A DNA stretch of 64,000 nt from Molanna angustata (Eukaryota > Arthropoda > Insecta > Trichoptera > Molannidae), in the NCBI GenBank assembly GCA_963576475.1, contig OY754964.1:50871892-50935891 (forward strand). Direction: 5' to 3'. The translations under genes and the position numbers were made by a program. Under the pieces are notes generated by a model, which ran no database searches, was not told where the DNA came from, and was given only the letters and a program-made list of their open reading frames with translations. Positions within the stretch are counted from its first letter, which is position 1. Each line of letters opens with the position of its first letter. Of this stretch, positions 1 through 11,582 are shown in pieces.

Positions 1-834
1 CAACGGACTAACGTGAATTTTTTTTAGTATTCTTGATTTCAAAGTGAAGAAAATTTTGAAAAATGTATCCTCATTTTTTAATTTACTTGTTATCAGTAAC
101 TATAATACCTATTATTTGTATTTTTCTGTTTTAGGTGTTTTCAAAATGAAAATCTATCTGCAAAATATTCAAAATAACATCGATATATTACTGATATTTC
201 CAACTTTTCTTTAATACATTGTAAACTTTGTTCTATTTAAAACTTTTCAATCACTTTTGTTTCATGAACCAATCGTTATTGAAGCCTGCTCAAGATTTCC
301 ACTTAAACCGTATGTGGAGCACTGCTCCGAAGAAAGTAGATATTTATTAAATAGTATCTTATCAAACAAGACCAAGTTAATCACCAAAATAATAATAATA
401 ATACCATATGTACAAACTAATAAGAAACAAAAGAAACATTCTAATAAATTATAACTTCCATCCTAGACATTTGTATGATAATAATTAATTAAACTCCTGG
501 GATAAAAGATAATATTAAAACATTTCTTTCGAAAGAAAAAGGTGTTTGTGGTTTGCTAATAAATCATCTATGAAATGAAATATAGAGTATCAAAGATAAT
601 CTTTATAATAAATCATAGTGTTCTGTTACAGACGCCATGCACACAATATTACACACAGGTATTTATATATTCGATAATAAAAGCAACATTCGCTTTACGT
701 ATACATTGGTACAAGTAAGGATAACAAAAATGAACTTATAATTCTGGCGCGGTTCAGATGTGACATCTGTGCAAAAGCCTCACCTTAACACCTCATGTAT
801 AACGACTGTTACTTTCATTCGTGTTTCAGCTTCT
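1..834. other. AT-rich stretch, no gene seen
   Basis: I see no recognisable protein, RNA gene or repeat here. Open frames are short and look random. A poly-purine patch lies near 360-400 and scattered AT runs fill the rest. Confidence 0.5.
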
Positions 835-1330
835 TCTCAAGCGATAAGATTTTCATGAATAACATAATATATACTATATAGAACTTGTAATAATTGGATT
901 GACGGGGAACTCAATAAGAAGACATAATTGGTGAACGTTGCGCAAGCGCATAAAATGATAGCGACTTCCAGTCGTGAGATATATTTCAATAATTTACAAT
1001 TAACCTTAAGACACTCATTTTCGGCGTTATTCACGGCGATAAGGCAGATAACGGGATAAAAAAATGGATCAAAAAAGAGATCACCTACCAGTGAGGATGC
1101 AGTCCTCGTTTCGATAGCTCGCCCAGTCAGACGAAAGATGCGTAGTCTATGTATGTATATACCCAAACACGTAATATGATGTTTCCTGTAACGTGATTCA
1201 CTATATTGAGCACTCAACGTTGTCCGAATGACATGCGTTCGAGGTCGGCGGCAAGCAAGTACTGGTTGTTGTTGGTAGGAAAGGAAATAGCAATTACATG
1301 GAAGAGAGAGGAGAAAGAACAAGGTGGGTG
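835..1330 (-). other. GC-richer block with a 161-codon minus frame, unrecognised
   Basis: This block is less AT-rich than its surroundings. A minus-strand frame of 161 codons (837-1322) is open, but its residues do not resemble a family I know, and Cys and Tyr are scattered without a motif. About 35 nt around 925-960 containing GTTGCGCAAGCGCATAAA recur at about 20040-20062 in a Helentron-like copy. In one minus frame both copies read HFMRLRNV, which is not the frame of the 161-codon ORF. This suggests a shared repeat module rather than a host gene. Confidence 0.3.
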
Positions 1331-2541
1331 ATTAGTATTCACGCCAAAATGTTTTTGTCCATCTGTCCAAAATGACGGCTGCATAAGTATGTATTTAACA
1401 CAGTATACCTAAATCATAAAAAAGTTTTTTTATGTTCATCATCAACTTTAAATATATATAATACTACGTCATGTTCCTGTTTTTGGAGTAAGCAGACGAA
1501 ACCGAGCACCAAATACATTTGTACTTGCTAATATTTATCGTTTCATACATGCTCGTATGTTAATACTTCTACTGTTTCCTTCTTTCAAAACATCATTCTC
1601 ACTATTTTGATAGCCGGCTTTCTAACTTTCATTTCCTCTCCATAATACTTGTACAACCAATTTATAAACACAAAATCTACAATTATATGAGTAAAAATCT
1701 AAAATTATACAATCAATAATAAGGTATTTTTCCCGTATGATTTTTTTCCTGTATTATAAATATGGATTTCTACAATATGAACTCAATGTCAAAAATTTTA
1801 CGTATTCTACAATTCATCTTATTTTTCGATACTATTTACGTGTATTATAAATAGAGGATATAATTTACCCTAATGAATTAATATCACACCCAGAAAAAGA
1901 TAATTGGTGTTTTTTTTTAATATTATAAGTGATGGCCAAAACCTACCTCATAATATTAATACTCATCTGAGGTTTTAATTCTTGTCTTTGCCAACATCAT
2001 TTATAAAAATATTTAGATACGAAAGTGGAATATATCTTTTTATTTTTTCCTGTCTGAGTTTCTTGCTCATTCTAATCATGGAAGGTAAGATATGCCTTGC
2101 GTGTTGGTTAAATTGATTGTTATGAGTTTCTGTTATTTTTCTTTTATTTCGTATAAGTAATTGAGCTTTCCTCGGCGAAGCTTCACGTGATACTCCTAAA
2201 TTCTTACATTTATCTTTGGGTTATACATTATATTATATGTATTGTACATTTGTTTCAAAATCAGACCTAAATTATCTTACATAGTATCTACTTACATTCC
2301 TCTCACTAAATAACGAGTTTTTTCCACAGAATATACAGAGCTGACATAAGCTATGACCCAGGGGATCGGTACACAAAGTGAGGGGTAACGCAAACACGTT
2401 TTTTTCATTTATTTAAAAACATTTCATCCAACATTGAATGTTACATGTCTCAAGAATAAAAATAACAATAAAACATAGCAAAAACAAAGGAGAAAATACA
2501 ATTGAAACATGGAGTTATTAAGAAAAACAATTGGCAAATGA
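1331..2541. other. AT-rich stretch, no gene seen
   Basis: No coding frame, RNA gene or repeat boundary can be supported. The last 150 bases are A-rich, with an AAAATACAATT string near 2493 that also occurs near 3911 beyond the LINE tail. The match is not adjacent to the LINE ends, so I do not call it a target duplication. Confidence 0.4.
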
Positions 2542-2568
2542 ATACATTTTGACATTCTTCTTGCTAAG

Positions 2569-3630
2569 TTGTCCTCGCTAAACATAGCTCAGCCAGTATT
2601 GGAGTGGTTCACCAGTTATCTTGGCAACCGTAAACAATGCATTAAGACAGCTAACTCTACTTCTGATTATGCCACCTTGCTGTCTGGAGTACCGCAAGGT
2701 GGAGTTTTATCTCCACTGTTATTTTCCGTATTTATTAACTCTATCACTACAAACCTCAGATGTAAATATCATCTTTTTGCAGACGATCTTCAATTATATT
2801 TCCATTTTAATATCTCTGATATTAACAATGCAGTCCTTCACATGAATGAAGATCTTAAATTTAGCTCTTCTTGGTCATCGGATCATGGTCTTCTTGTTAA
2901 TCCGATTAAGTCCCAGGCAATTATAATCGGCAGTCCTCGTCTGCTGTCATCTATAAGGAATTTGCAACTCCCACTGCTGTATATCAATAACCAATGCATT
3001 CCTTATACCAGGGTTGTAAAAGATCTTGGAATCTTCATCGATGATGACCTTTCGTGGCATGAACAGGTATCGCATGTTAGTAAATCTATTTTCTTTGCCC
3101 TACATTCACTTAATAAACTTAAAAATTTCCTTCCATTCCGTTGTAAAATAACTCTTGCTCAATCACTTCTTCTTCCATTGCTTGATTATGCCGATGTATG
3201 CTATTTGGATGCAAATGAAGTGCATCTCAATAAACTTGAACGTCTTCAGAATATATGTATCAGATTCATCTTTGGGTTGAAAAAATTTGATCGCATATCA
3301 TCTTACCGTAATTTTCTTTGTTGGCCCAGGATACGCCAGCGGCGCAATATACACATTTTGTCACTATTGTACAATATTCTCTCGAACCCAAACCTGCCAC
3401 AGTACCTCAAAAGCAAATTCACTTATTTATCCAATCATGGACTTCCACTCCAATCTGCTGAACGTACAACACTATCCATACCTATCCATAATACAGAATT
3501 TCTCAGCTCTTCGTTCGAAGTACAATCAGCAAGATTATGGAATAGCCTTAGTCCGAAAATTGCGTCGTCTAACTCACTTAGTATTTTCAAGAAAAAACTA
3601 AAGAAGGAATATTTATCCTTGAACACCTGA
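2569..3630 (+). pseudogene. Reverse transcriptase C-terminal half of LINE family A
   Basis: The frame is open for 353 codons. It carries motif B (GVPQGGVLSPLLF, about residues 40-52), the catalytic FADD box (about residue 70), then DLGIFIDDDLSWHEQV and thumb-region motifs. The catalytic FADD replaces the more usual YADD. The frame opens upstream at 2542 and the first codon used by ORF callers is TTG, so the start is not a real initiation site. The N-terminal endonuclease and fingers are missing. The frame has no stop or shift, so this insertion is fairly young. Confidence 0.92.
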
Positions 3631-3811
3631 TCCCGATTTCCTCTCCTGTCCTTACCATATCCCTTTTCTTGCTATGAATTATATTTTTTTTTTGTTGTTT
3701 TAATAGTATTTAAGTATTATACGTATTTTCTTTGATTTCTTTTACTCTTTTTTATTTGCTGTTGTACATATACAATGTTGTCATATTTTGTAATCTGGTT
3801 GGTTGGAAGAA

Positions 3812-3827
3812 ATTGTCTAGTGGCAAT
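3812..3827 (+). other. LINE family A 3' UTR hairpin
   Basis: ATTGTC, a TAGT loop and GGCAAT form a 6-bp stem with one G-U pair. It sits about 50 bp before the AAAT tail. Related sequence follows the word CTGGTTGGTTGG near 27525 and 38399, where pairing is weaker. Confidence 0.5.
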
Positions 3828-4129
3828 AAGCCCGCCAGTGTACAATTATATTTGTTTATATTATGTACAAGAAGATGTATAAATAAATAAATAAATAAAT
3901 ACAAACAGATCAAAATACAATTAAAAAGAAACACAAATGCACATGATTGAAACAAAGAATTCCTCCCCCACACGAAGAACTCTATATTTCAATTACTTGT
4001 TACAAATTAATCATGAAGTAAAAAAATTATGTATAAAATAAATCATACAATAAAAGTAAGGTGTAAAAATTTTACCATAGGAAATTTTAGAAATTAAAAT
4101 ATAAATATAACAACATGTACTGTTTCATA

Positions 4130-4258
4130 TTCTTTTCTTCTTCTTGGTCACAATGCTAGGATTGGTCTGCACCAAACACTCGATCCATCCACTTAACTCT
4201 ATCGTCCGCCAGTCTCTTCATCTCTTTGTAACTGCTACAGCGCACGATTATAAGGGGG
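4130..4258 (-). pseudogene. RTE-type LINE relic, last codons plus (GAA)n tail
   Basis: Read on the minus strand, the block gives CSSYKEMKRLADDR and KWMDRVFGAD, matching the last segment of RTE-type endonuclease/reverse transcriptase proteins. It then runs into a GAAGAAGAA tail. Only about 35 codons remain. This is one of about a dozen such 3' scraps in the window. Confidence 0.6.
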
Positions 4259-4688
4259 CCTACGCAATATGCCATGTTATCTTATATTCGTTCAAGAAAG
4301 TTTACTATTTCTACGATATAAAACCGAAATATTATATTAAATACAAAAATCATCAAATAAAATATCAATTTGCGCGGTAATTTTTTCACGCTTATAATGC
4401 TTCTTTTTTAATATGCAAAAAAATATATTTGAATGTATTTCAAGTATATATTTACCAGGTTCAACGACAAAATAATGATAATAAATGAAATATAAATAGA
4501 AATATCTATCAAAATACCACGTTCCAGACCAAATTTTAGTCGCTAATGACGTTTCATTATTATCAAAAAAAACGTTATTTTTTCCATTCCAAACGTCAGA
4601 AATATGGCACGTTGCCTACCGACGATAACCAGTTTGTATGGCCGTCGCTAGGCGTCGAAAATAATCGCAGCGAATATAAGATAACGTA
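4259..4688. other. AT-rich stretch, no gene seen
   Basis: No supported coding or RNA feature. A short GC-richer patch at about 4600-4670 precedes the inverted repeat. Confidence 0.4.
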
Positions 4689-4834
4689 TAACGTATCGTT
4701 TATCAATAGCATGTTGCGTAGCCCTGTCACGTGACAACTGTCATTTCCATTTAAGCAAAGATAACTAAATGTATGGAAATGACAGTTGTCACGTGACAGG
4801 GCTACGCAACATGCTATTGATAAACGATACGTTA
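4689..4834. repeat. Perfect 62-bp inverted repeat with 22-nt spacer
   Basis: The left arm 4689-4750 and the right arm 4773-4834 are exact reverse complements, separated by 22 nt. Each arm contains the palindrome TGTCACGTGACA (4726-4737 and 4786-4797), which includes a CACGTG E-box core. There is no coding potential. Perfect pairing means a recent inverted duplication, a foldback insertion, or an assembly or library artefact. Confidence 0.95.
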
Positions 4835-5622
4835 CACGCATTCTCTTAATTGTTGAGCTCTAACTTTTACGTTCAATGAACATTCAATGGTCTCTTTGGA
4901 ACAAGTTTGTTTTATTTTTACTAAAACTGAATCGATAAAACTGCAAAATATACCATATTATTCAAATAAATAATATATCATATTATTCTTACCGCAAAAT
5001 ATATCATATTATTTTATACTTACGTCTATTTCATGCAGTAAGAAAAATATCGGTAGAGGAGAGCAGAATTGTCGTGAGGGTGGATTACTCCGGGGAAAAA
5101 TTATCTTGGGGACAGACTTTTTTTCTGTAAAATGTCCCGGGGGCAATTGCTTCAAGGGTGCCTCATTCGGAGAGAATATTTTCCTCGAAATACTTTGTCC
5201 AGGATGTGAATTTTCTATAACCCATATGAATGTATGCATGTAGGTTGGTACCTACGCTTTGTAAAATACCGCAAAATTTAGATTTTACTACAAAGAATTT
5301 TAACTCAGACCGAAAAATAGAATGGTTACCTACGGACGTATATTTATTCTCCCTTCAAGCTATTTTAAATTAATTGGAAATTTCATATCTGTTATTTTTA
5401 AATCCGATTTATCAACGAGTATCATATTGATGTAGTATGCTATAGCGTAGCGTTCGTTAACTGTAATTGTGTATTCTGGATTAGCGAAACAGTCCACACT
5501 ATATACCTACTGGAAACATTTACATCGTATAATTGATTAGTTTTCCACAGAAAAAGGCGCATTTATTCATCTCTCAAAATATTTAATTACTTAGAAAAAA
5601 AATATTACAGTTATTGTTATAA
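4835..5622. other. AT-rich stretch, no gene seen
   Basis: Short open frames only. Nothing here resembles a known family. Confidence 0.4.
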
Positions 5623-6222
5623 CTTATTGCATGTAACACATGAGATCCAACTGTCGATGGCGATAGTATGCATAATCAAAGAATACGTACCAAACTATAA
5701 CCAACACAAATTAATAAATATTTGAAGATATTTTATTTTCTATATAAAACATGTAGGTATGTTTGTCAGGATAGGATAGTATGGAGGTCAGTCTGTTTTT
5801 CCTACACAGAATATGAAAACAGTATGATGGTATGTATGTATGTTTGGAGATTTAAGTATCAAACTATTAAGTCTTTTTACATATTGTGTATAGGCGACTA
5901 CCATACAAATTGTATGAAGTGATATCGTCACTAAATTCAATTTTTATAAAAATTGTTAAAAAAAAATTGTGATGTGCTAATACAATGTTTATATTTTTTT
6001 ATATAAAATTAAATTATCTAGTTGGGGTGTTTCGGCTTTTTTCGATATTTAAAAAAAATGAATGAATCGACATTAAGCCAAGATGCGTGTACTAAGGAAA
6101 ATTTTGTATGGCGTAGTGGACTTTTTGCATGCTAATAACACCAACTAGAGGCCTCGCAGCATATATATTATGTTCCCATACATGGATTAACTCAGAATTC
6201 GGAGTAGAACATTTTATGTGAG

Positions 6223-6225
<3 letters not shown>

Positions 6226-6259
<34 letters not shown>

Positions 6260-6273
6260 TGTGTGTGTGTGTG
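6226..6273. repeat. (GT)n microsatellite in copy E1
   Basis: A GT dinucleotide run with one interruption. It is the inverted counterpart of the CA tract at 7035-7082. Confidence 0.95.
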
Positions 6274-7034
6274 ACCCTTATAACTTTTGATCCGCTCAAT
6301 TTACAGAGCCCAAATTTTCAGAATATATAAACAGTTATAGGCCTACAAAACTTTTATACTAAGAAGTGTAAATTTTTGTTTATATTTTATTTTCTATATA
6401 AAACATGTAGGTATGTTTGTCAGGATAGGATAGTATGGAGGTCAGTCTGTTTTTCCTACACAGAATATGAAAACAGCATGATGGTATGTATGTATGTTTG
6501 GAGATTAGTATCAAACAATTAAGACTTCTTAGATATTGTGTGTAGGCGACTGCCATACAAATTGTATGAAGCAATGTCGTCACTAAATTCAATTTTTATA
6601 AAAATTGTTAAAAAAAAATTAAGATGTGCTAATACAAGGTTAATATTTTTTATATAAAATTAAATTATCTAGTTGGGGTGTTTCGCCTTTTTCGATATTT
6701 TTAAAAAAAATTGGAAATATAGGCAGTTAAACTCATAAATTTATCATAAAAAAAAATATTTTTCTTAATAAAAAATGTTTGAGAAACCCTGGAATTTTTT
6801 TTTAAAATTGTTTTTGAGATTTTGTATTTGTCTATGTTTATACCAATTTTCAGCGTTCTAGCTTTTACGGATTCTGAGATATATGGAAAAATAAATCAAA
6901 GTTCCAAAAGTTGATAACCCCTGACTGAAACAAAAATTCACAATTTTGAGAACAAAAGTTTTGTAGGCCTATAACTGTCTATATATTCTGAAAATTTGGG
7001 CTCTGTAAATTGAGCGGATCAAAAGTTATAAGGG

Positions 7035-7082
7035 GACACACACACACACCCATACACAGACACACACACACACACACACAAA
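7035..7082. repeat. (CA)n microsatellite in copy E1
   Basis: A CA-rich run with interruptions, inside the 3' half of the Helentron-like element. The same tract occurs near 35209-35244 in copy E4. Confidence 0.9.
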
Positions 7083-7245
7083 ACTCACATAAAATGTTCT
7101 ACTCCGAATTCTGAGTAAATCCATGTATAGGAACATATATGCTGCGAGGCCTCTAGTTGGTGTTATTAGCGTGCAAAAAGTCCACTACGCCATACAAAAT
7201 TTTCCTTCGTACACGCATCTTGGATTAAAAATGTCGATTCATTCA

Positions 7246-7260
7246 GAGAACTGAATTCTC
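7246..7260 (+). other. 3' hairpin of Helentron-like copy E1
   Basis: GAGAA pairs with TTCTC across a 5-nt loop. It sits eight bases before the 3' subterminal repeat. Sister copies have hairpins of different sequence at the same place. Confidence 0.6.
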
Positions 7261-7282
7261 ATGAACGAATCGACAGTTGGAT

Positions 7283-7835
7283 AAAGGTTTTTTATTTTTA
7301 ATGTTTATTAGAAATTTTAAGAAATTTTAATGGAATTCCATCAAGAACTTTCGATCAAAAAAATTAAATCTAATTATCTGAATTTTAGCGACTAAAAAAA
7401 AGAATTAATTCGATGATTCTAGGGTTTTTTGTGTTTACAGAGTGGAAATCCATTTTAAATGAATAAATAAATAACTTTGTATTTATTCATTTAGAATTAA
7501 TTCGATATTGCTACACGGGTATCTATCACTAATATATTTTAATACTGACAACTTAGGAAGGAAATTAATACTCTGTACGGTTGGATAAAATATTTTTTAA
7601 AGTGAAATACATATTTTAAAATGATTTTTTTTTTATATTTTAAAAATGTACTTTTTACATCTTTTTAAATGCGTTTGTGTGCCTATTTGATGGTATCTAA
7701 ATCTTTATTTATTTACCTATCGACAGTATTTATAATGTTTAAATAGATAAAATTATTGAAAATTAAAGTTAATCTAGAAAGTTATAACTAACTCTTAAAT
7801 GATAATGAAGATTAAGAGAATAAGTCCGATATCAC
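7283..7835. other. AT-rich stretch, no gene seen
   Basis: No coding frame or repeat end can be supported. Confidence 0.4.
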
Positions 7836-7908
7836 AGCGCCCTTGGAATGATCTTGAATCATTAAACGGCGCTATACAAATTATTATTATTATTATTATT
7901 ATTATCAA
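7836..7908 (+). mobile_element. Retroelement 3' tail: GGCGCT stem plus (ATT)n
   Basis: AGCGCC (7836-7841) pairs with GGCGCT (7868-7873). An inner pair, AATGAT and AATCATT, can extend the fold. The stem is followed at once by an ATT trinucleotide run (about 7881-7906). A second copy is at 33372-33435. A GCGCC...GGCGCTATA stem before a short repeat tail is a known design of L2/CR1-type LINE and SINE 3' ends. The element body upstream is not recognisable. Confidence 0.55.
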
Positions 7909-8445
7909 ATTCAAATTCATATAAAATCTTTGAAGGTTCACTTATTTCACTGAGATTATCAATGTTCTTGTAACAATTATCGAATATTTTATATTTATTA
8001 AAGTCTAATCCTTAATTATAATGAATTAATTGATACAAAAGTCAGATATATTAGTATTATTTAATATTTATTACAAGTGATTATTCTTCTACCCATGGTC
8101 ATTTTAATTCCCCTGAATATTATTCTCCTTATTAGATTAATACAAATTTATTGCCTCACCTTGTAGAGCATATTCATGTATGAAACCTCTTTTATTTGTA
8201 TATTGAACAACGAAAGAATATGTTTTTCGTGTTTTTTTTATAATAAACCTCATTTTAACCTCTTTCGAGTACCTACCTACCTGAAAAAAAAACAGTGGGT
8301 CGTGGCCAACGTGTGTCGAGGTATTTATTAAAAGTATTAATTTTAGGGTTATGTCGTAAAATGATTTGGGATTATTTCAATGACAATTGACGCGCATATG
8401 ATTCAAACACTATATAATTTTCGCCACACATCTTGAACGAGCTCC
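7909..8445. other. AT-rich stretch, no gene seen
   Basis: No gene seen. A short string at 8290-8310 (GGGTCGTGGCCAACG) resembles the start of the repeats at 8566 and 14830. Confidence 0.4.
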
Positions 8446-8535
8446 CGCTTGCGCAGAGCGCAAATTTGTGTATTTTTGCTTCGTTGGTTTACGTGTAAAT
8501 CGCCCCCCATCTTGGCTAAAAGTTCAAGTTATTTG
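8446..8535 (+). repeat. Diverged repeat shared with 50590-50690
   Basis: TGCGCAGAGCGCAAATTTGT, a TTTTTGCTT string and CGCCCC are shared in order with 50600-50665. Both copies end in AAGTTCAA. Identity is moderate. The element type is unknown. Confidence 0.45.
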
Positions 8536-8565
8536 GCGACAAGTATATATAAAATCTTATTTTCT

Positions 8566-8867
8566 ATGTAAACGAGTGGGTTTTGGCCAACGCCATACTC
8601 TTGACTACCAAGTCACTTCACATAGTATTCAAATTTTAAGCATTTTCATGAAATTAGTTTTTTTTTTTAATATTTTTGATTTAAATAATTCATTATAAAA
8701 AGTTGATACTTCTTTAATGCCATTTTATGAAAGTGATGGGTCTTTTTTGCAATTTGAAAATACAAATATAAAATTTTATGTTTAATTTGGGTCACTTTGA
8801 AATATTTGAAAGTTAAAAAAATGAGAAGCACTGATCAGATATCCCTAAAAATCTAACGGGGTTTAAG
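8566..8867 (+). repeat. About 300-bp interspersed repeat (first copy)
   Basis: The block starts near GTGGGTTTTGGCCAACGCCA and ends near CACTGATCAGATATCC. It aligns over its whole length with 14830-15127. The word GGGTTGTGGCCA also occurs many times inside the long elements C1-C3, so this may be a short relative of them. No coding potential was seen. Confidence 0.65.
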
Positions 8868-9190
8868 AGAGTATTAGATATACAAATTTGAAATAGATTA
8901 CTTTAGTCTATAATCGGTAAAGTAGAATAAATACCATAGCACATACACAGATACATTGTGATGAAACTTTCAGAATACAATCTCCCCGATACATACAATA
9001 TTCTTGTTTTTAATTAATTAAAATTTCACTACAGACTCAAAATTTAAGTATTCGTCATATTATTTAAGAGATTCGTATTAACAATACCGTTTTGTATTTT
9101 ATTTTCATTTACTAACTTCATTTAATTTATAACTTTTATTTAATCATCCTTTTTATTCTAAATTTATTTTTATTCTTTTAAGACTAATTA
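8868..9190. other. AT-rich stretch, no gene seen
   Basis: Nothing recognisable. Confidence 0.4.
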
Positions 9191-9600
9191 TGCGCAGAGC
9201 TCTTTTGTCAGACGTAGTTGTAAATTTATTGTATAATTCTGTCATTAAGTCTGAAATTGATATTCTAAATAACGATTTTGCAGCTTTTGAAGGGAAATTT
9301 TTTAATGTTGTGTGAAAAGAATACTTTTTAACTTATATGTGTTTTCTTTTTTTTCATTTCTTGGCTAGTTAACTGGTTATTTATTTTATTATTTTTGTTT
9401 TATAATATCTTATGTTTTATTTCAATCTTGTGTATCATTCCTCTCGCTATAACTAATTTTCTTTTTCTTCATAAAGTATCTTATTGTAAACCATTTATGG
9501 AAACTTTGCTGGTTTGTTTGATTATTATTTTGTACTATTACAATTTATTAATAAAACTGTATGTTTCTTGATCAATAAATAAATAAAAAAAATAATCAAA
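9191..9600 (+). mobile_element. Possible LINE 3' end
   Basis: A short open run reading RALLSDVVVNLLYNSV is followed by a T-rich 3' region and an AATAAATAAATAAAAAAA tail at about 9575-9600. The layout matches a truncated LINE, but no catalytic motif remains. An ordinary AT-rich tract is the alternative. Confidence 0.3.
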
Positions 9601-9749
9601 CATGTAGTTCAGATACTTGGATTTCAAACATTCTTTTTAAATTTAATCATTTTAAAATTTTGTTTTTATTTACCGAAAATTAAATGATAACATCATTTTT
9701 CGTATATTCACACTCCTTATGCTGTAGTCTTATCAGATATTCCGTTTCC

Positions 9750-9850
9750 TTAAAGTGAACCCTCTTTGGCTCTTGTGCAGTGTCAGCAAAGTTTTAGAGT
9801 TCTTCTTATGCTCTATCAAAGTTCTGCATGAGACCTTGATCAGTGATCAG
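9750..9850 (+). repeat. Short repeat related to 10594-10695
   Basis: CTCTTTGGC, GCAGTGTC and GTTTTAGAGTTCT follow each other here and again at 10598-10645. The second copy sits in an RTE relic, so this is probably another scrap of the same element. Confidence 0.4.
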
Positions 9851-10569
9851 TCACCACAAGTCATCAGTAGAGTGGTGGGTAAGTAAGAACACTCTATTAA
9901 CAAGGACGACATACAAACCTTTATTTTAGAGTAATCGGCAAATTATTCTTCAAAATTTCAACGGGAACATTATTTGAAGAGCTTACTCGTTAAATAATAT
10001 TAAATTCATAGACTCTTATTCAAATAATAGACTGTCGTTTAACTTGGCATTTTCAAAAACCGTTCTTTTGTGTTCATATTTGTCTGAGACCACTAAGAAC
10101 ACTTGCGCATTGATTGTCTAAGCTGGATTACTGTAATTCTTAGCTTAATAGATTGCATATGTACTTAACGCAACTGCGACATTGATCTGAGGAGCTGATT
10201 TAATATCAAAGATACCACAACTTAAAGGATTTTTTGTGGTAATCAAGTCTCTGCGTTCCTTAAAATATAAAAACTCAGTTCGCCAAAACGTGAGAACATT
10301 TTGAATGTTTTGACACACAGAAATGAAAAAACCCACTGTCAATGGAAAATGAAAGCTTTTATAAATAATTTGAATTTATCAAATACCAAGTTAATGATAT
10401 TCAGCAGACAGTCTCAGACAGTTTCCGACGAGAACTCTACGACGATGTCCGAGGGAATTTCTTTGGACCCATTGGACATGCGGACCTTGTAGCCACGAAG
10501 AGCAACTTTAGGGCTTTCAAGACTTTCTGTCTTAAATTCGGTGCACTATTATCTTCACTATCACTGAGC

Positions 10570-11395
10570 AGTGAGCCATGTGTTTCAACATGATTAGCTC
10601 TCTTTGGCACATTAAGTGCAGTGTCTGCAAGGTTTTAGAGTTCTCCGGACTCTTCGTATGTTCTTTATGTGTTCTTTCAGAGTTTTGCAAGGGGCCGTTA
10701 TTAGTCCCCATAAGCAGAACGGGTGGTGGTGGGGGAAGAACAGACAGTCTCATGATAACTTGACTTTGCAACTTAAAGGACAAGCCATAGAAAGAGTCAA
10801 TACTTTTAAATACCTTGGAAATCACCTCACTGATGATTTAGATTTTGACAAAATACTAAGGTGCCGCATGGAGACAACTCACGCGATGTTTTTTTTTCAA
10901 AATAAAGACACAGTTTTGCGACTATAGCTTTAACCTTAAAAAAAGGCAGCGCCGGGTAAAGTTCTACATATGGTCCGTAATTCTATATGGAGTTGAAACC
11001 TGGAGCATAACGATCAATATGCTTAACCGTCTAGAAGCCTTTAAAATGCGGCTGCATAGGCGCATTACTGAAAATTTCCTGGGTCAATAAAATATCAAAT
11101 GGAGTGGAGGTACTCGACAGTTAAGCAACGAAAGTTATCATATTTGGATCACGTTCTACGAGGCAAAAAATATTGACTGCTCTAACAGATTGTGAAGCGC
11201 AAAATAAAGGGACGTCGAAGAATTCAGGAAGGCTTCAGATGTCATGGTTCCGTAACATTCGTGAATGGAGCGGCATCAGAGACGTCGGCGAACTGTTTCG
11301 TACGGCGGCGGATAGATATCGCCAGAGTCATCGCCAACGTCATGGGGAACCTAATATGGCACGAAGAAGAAGAAGAATGGAAAACTAATCAGATC
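10570..11395 (+). pseudogene. RTE-type LINE relic with reverse transcriptase C-terminus
   Basis: A degraded motif B (LQGAVISPHKQNG) is followed by ERVNTFKYLGNHLTDD, then LYGVETWSI, LEAFKMRLHRRI, KRKIKGRRRIQEG, MSWFRNIREWSG and IARVIANVMGNLIW in shifting frames. This is the order of the C-terminal half of RTE-type endonuclease/reverse transcriptases. The catalytic YADD region is deleted, and several frameshifts and stops occur. It ends in GAAGAAGAAGAA (11368-11380), the usual tail of these relics here. Confidence 0.8.
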
Positions 11396-11582
11396 TTTTG
11401 TATGAAGAATGAAATAGACTACATAGATGACACAATACTTCACGGTACGCCTAGGCACCCCGTACACAGTCAATCTGGATCACGATCCGTGATGGAAACC
11501 TATGTACCTTAAAATGTACCTTAAAAATCTGCATCGTGATCATTGATTTTGATCACGGAATCTATCGCGATGAATTTCAAAA

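Larger units (their letters stand above)
2542..3901 (+). mobile_element. 5'-truncated Jockey/CR1-type LINE (family A)
   Basis: The fragment starts inside the palm domain of a non-LTR reverse transcriptase and runs through the thumb, a 3' UTR of about 270 bp and an (AAAT)n tail at 3878-3901. The 3' UTR holds a short hairpin (3812-3827). The same 3' UTR is recognisable near 27525 and 38399, so the window holds three ends of this family. Truncation at the 5' side is usual for target-primed reverse transcription. No convincing target-site duplication was found. Confidence 0.9.
5623..7282 (+). mobile_element. Helentron-like non-autonomous element, rearranged (copy E1)
   Basis: The element opens with CTTATTGCATGTAACACATG (CTAGTTGC in sister copies) followed by the subterminal repeat ATCCAACTGTCGAT (5645-5658). 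It ends with a hairpin (7246-7260) and the complement ATCGACAGTTGGAT (7269-7282). Sister copies lie at 19583, 32482 and 34443. A CTAG-type start, subterminal inverted repeats and a 3' hairpin are features of Helentron/HINE elements. The inside is rearranged: 5727-6050 recurs directly at 6382-6710, and 6057-6345 is the reverse complement of about 6945-7240. No protein is encoded. Confidence 0.7.

Noticed and set aside
837..1322. 161-codon minus ORF as a host gene
   Set aside because: No motif, no splice or promoter support. A segment is shared with a mobile element in a different frame.
2489..3925. AAAATACAATT near 2493 and 3911 as the target duplication of the family A LINE
   Set aside because: The upstream match lies about 50 bp before the 5' break and the downstream match about 10 bp after the tail, so they do not flank the element directly.
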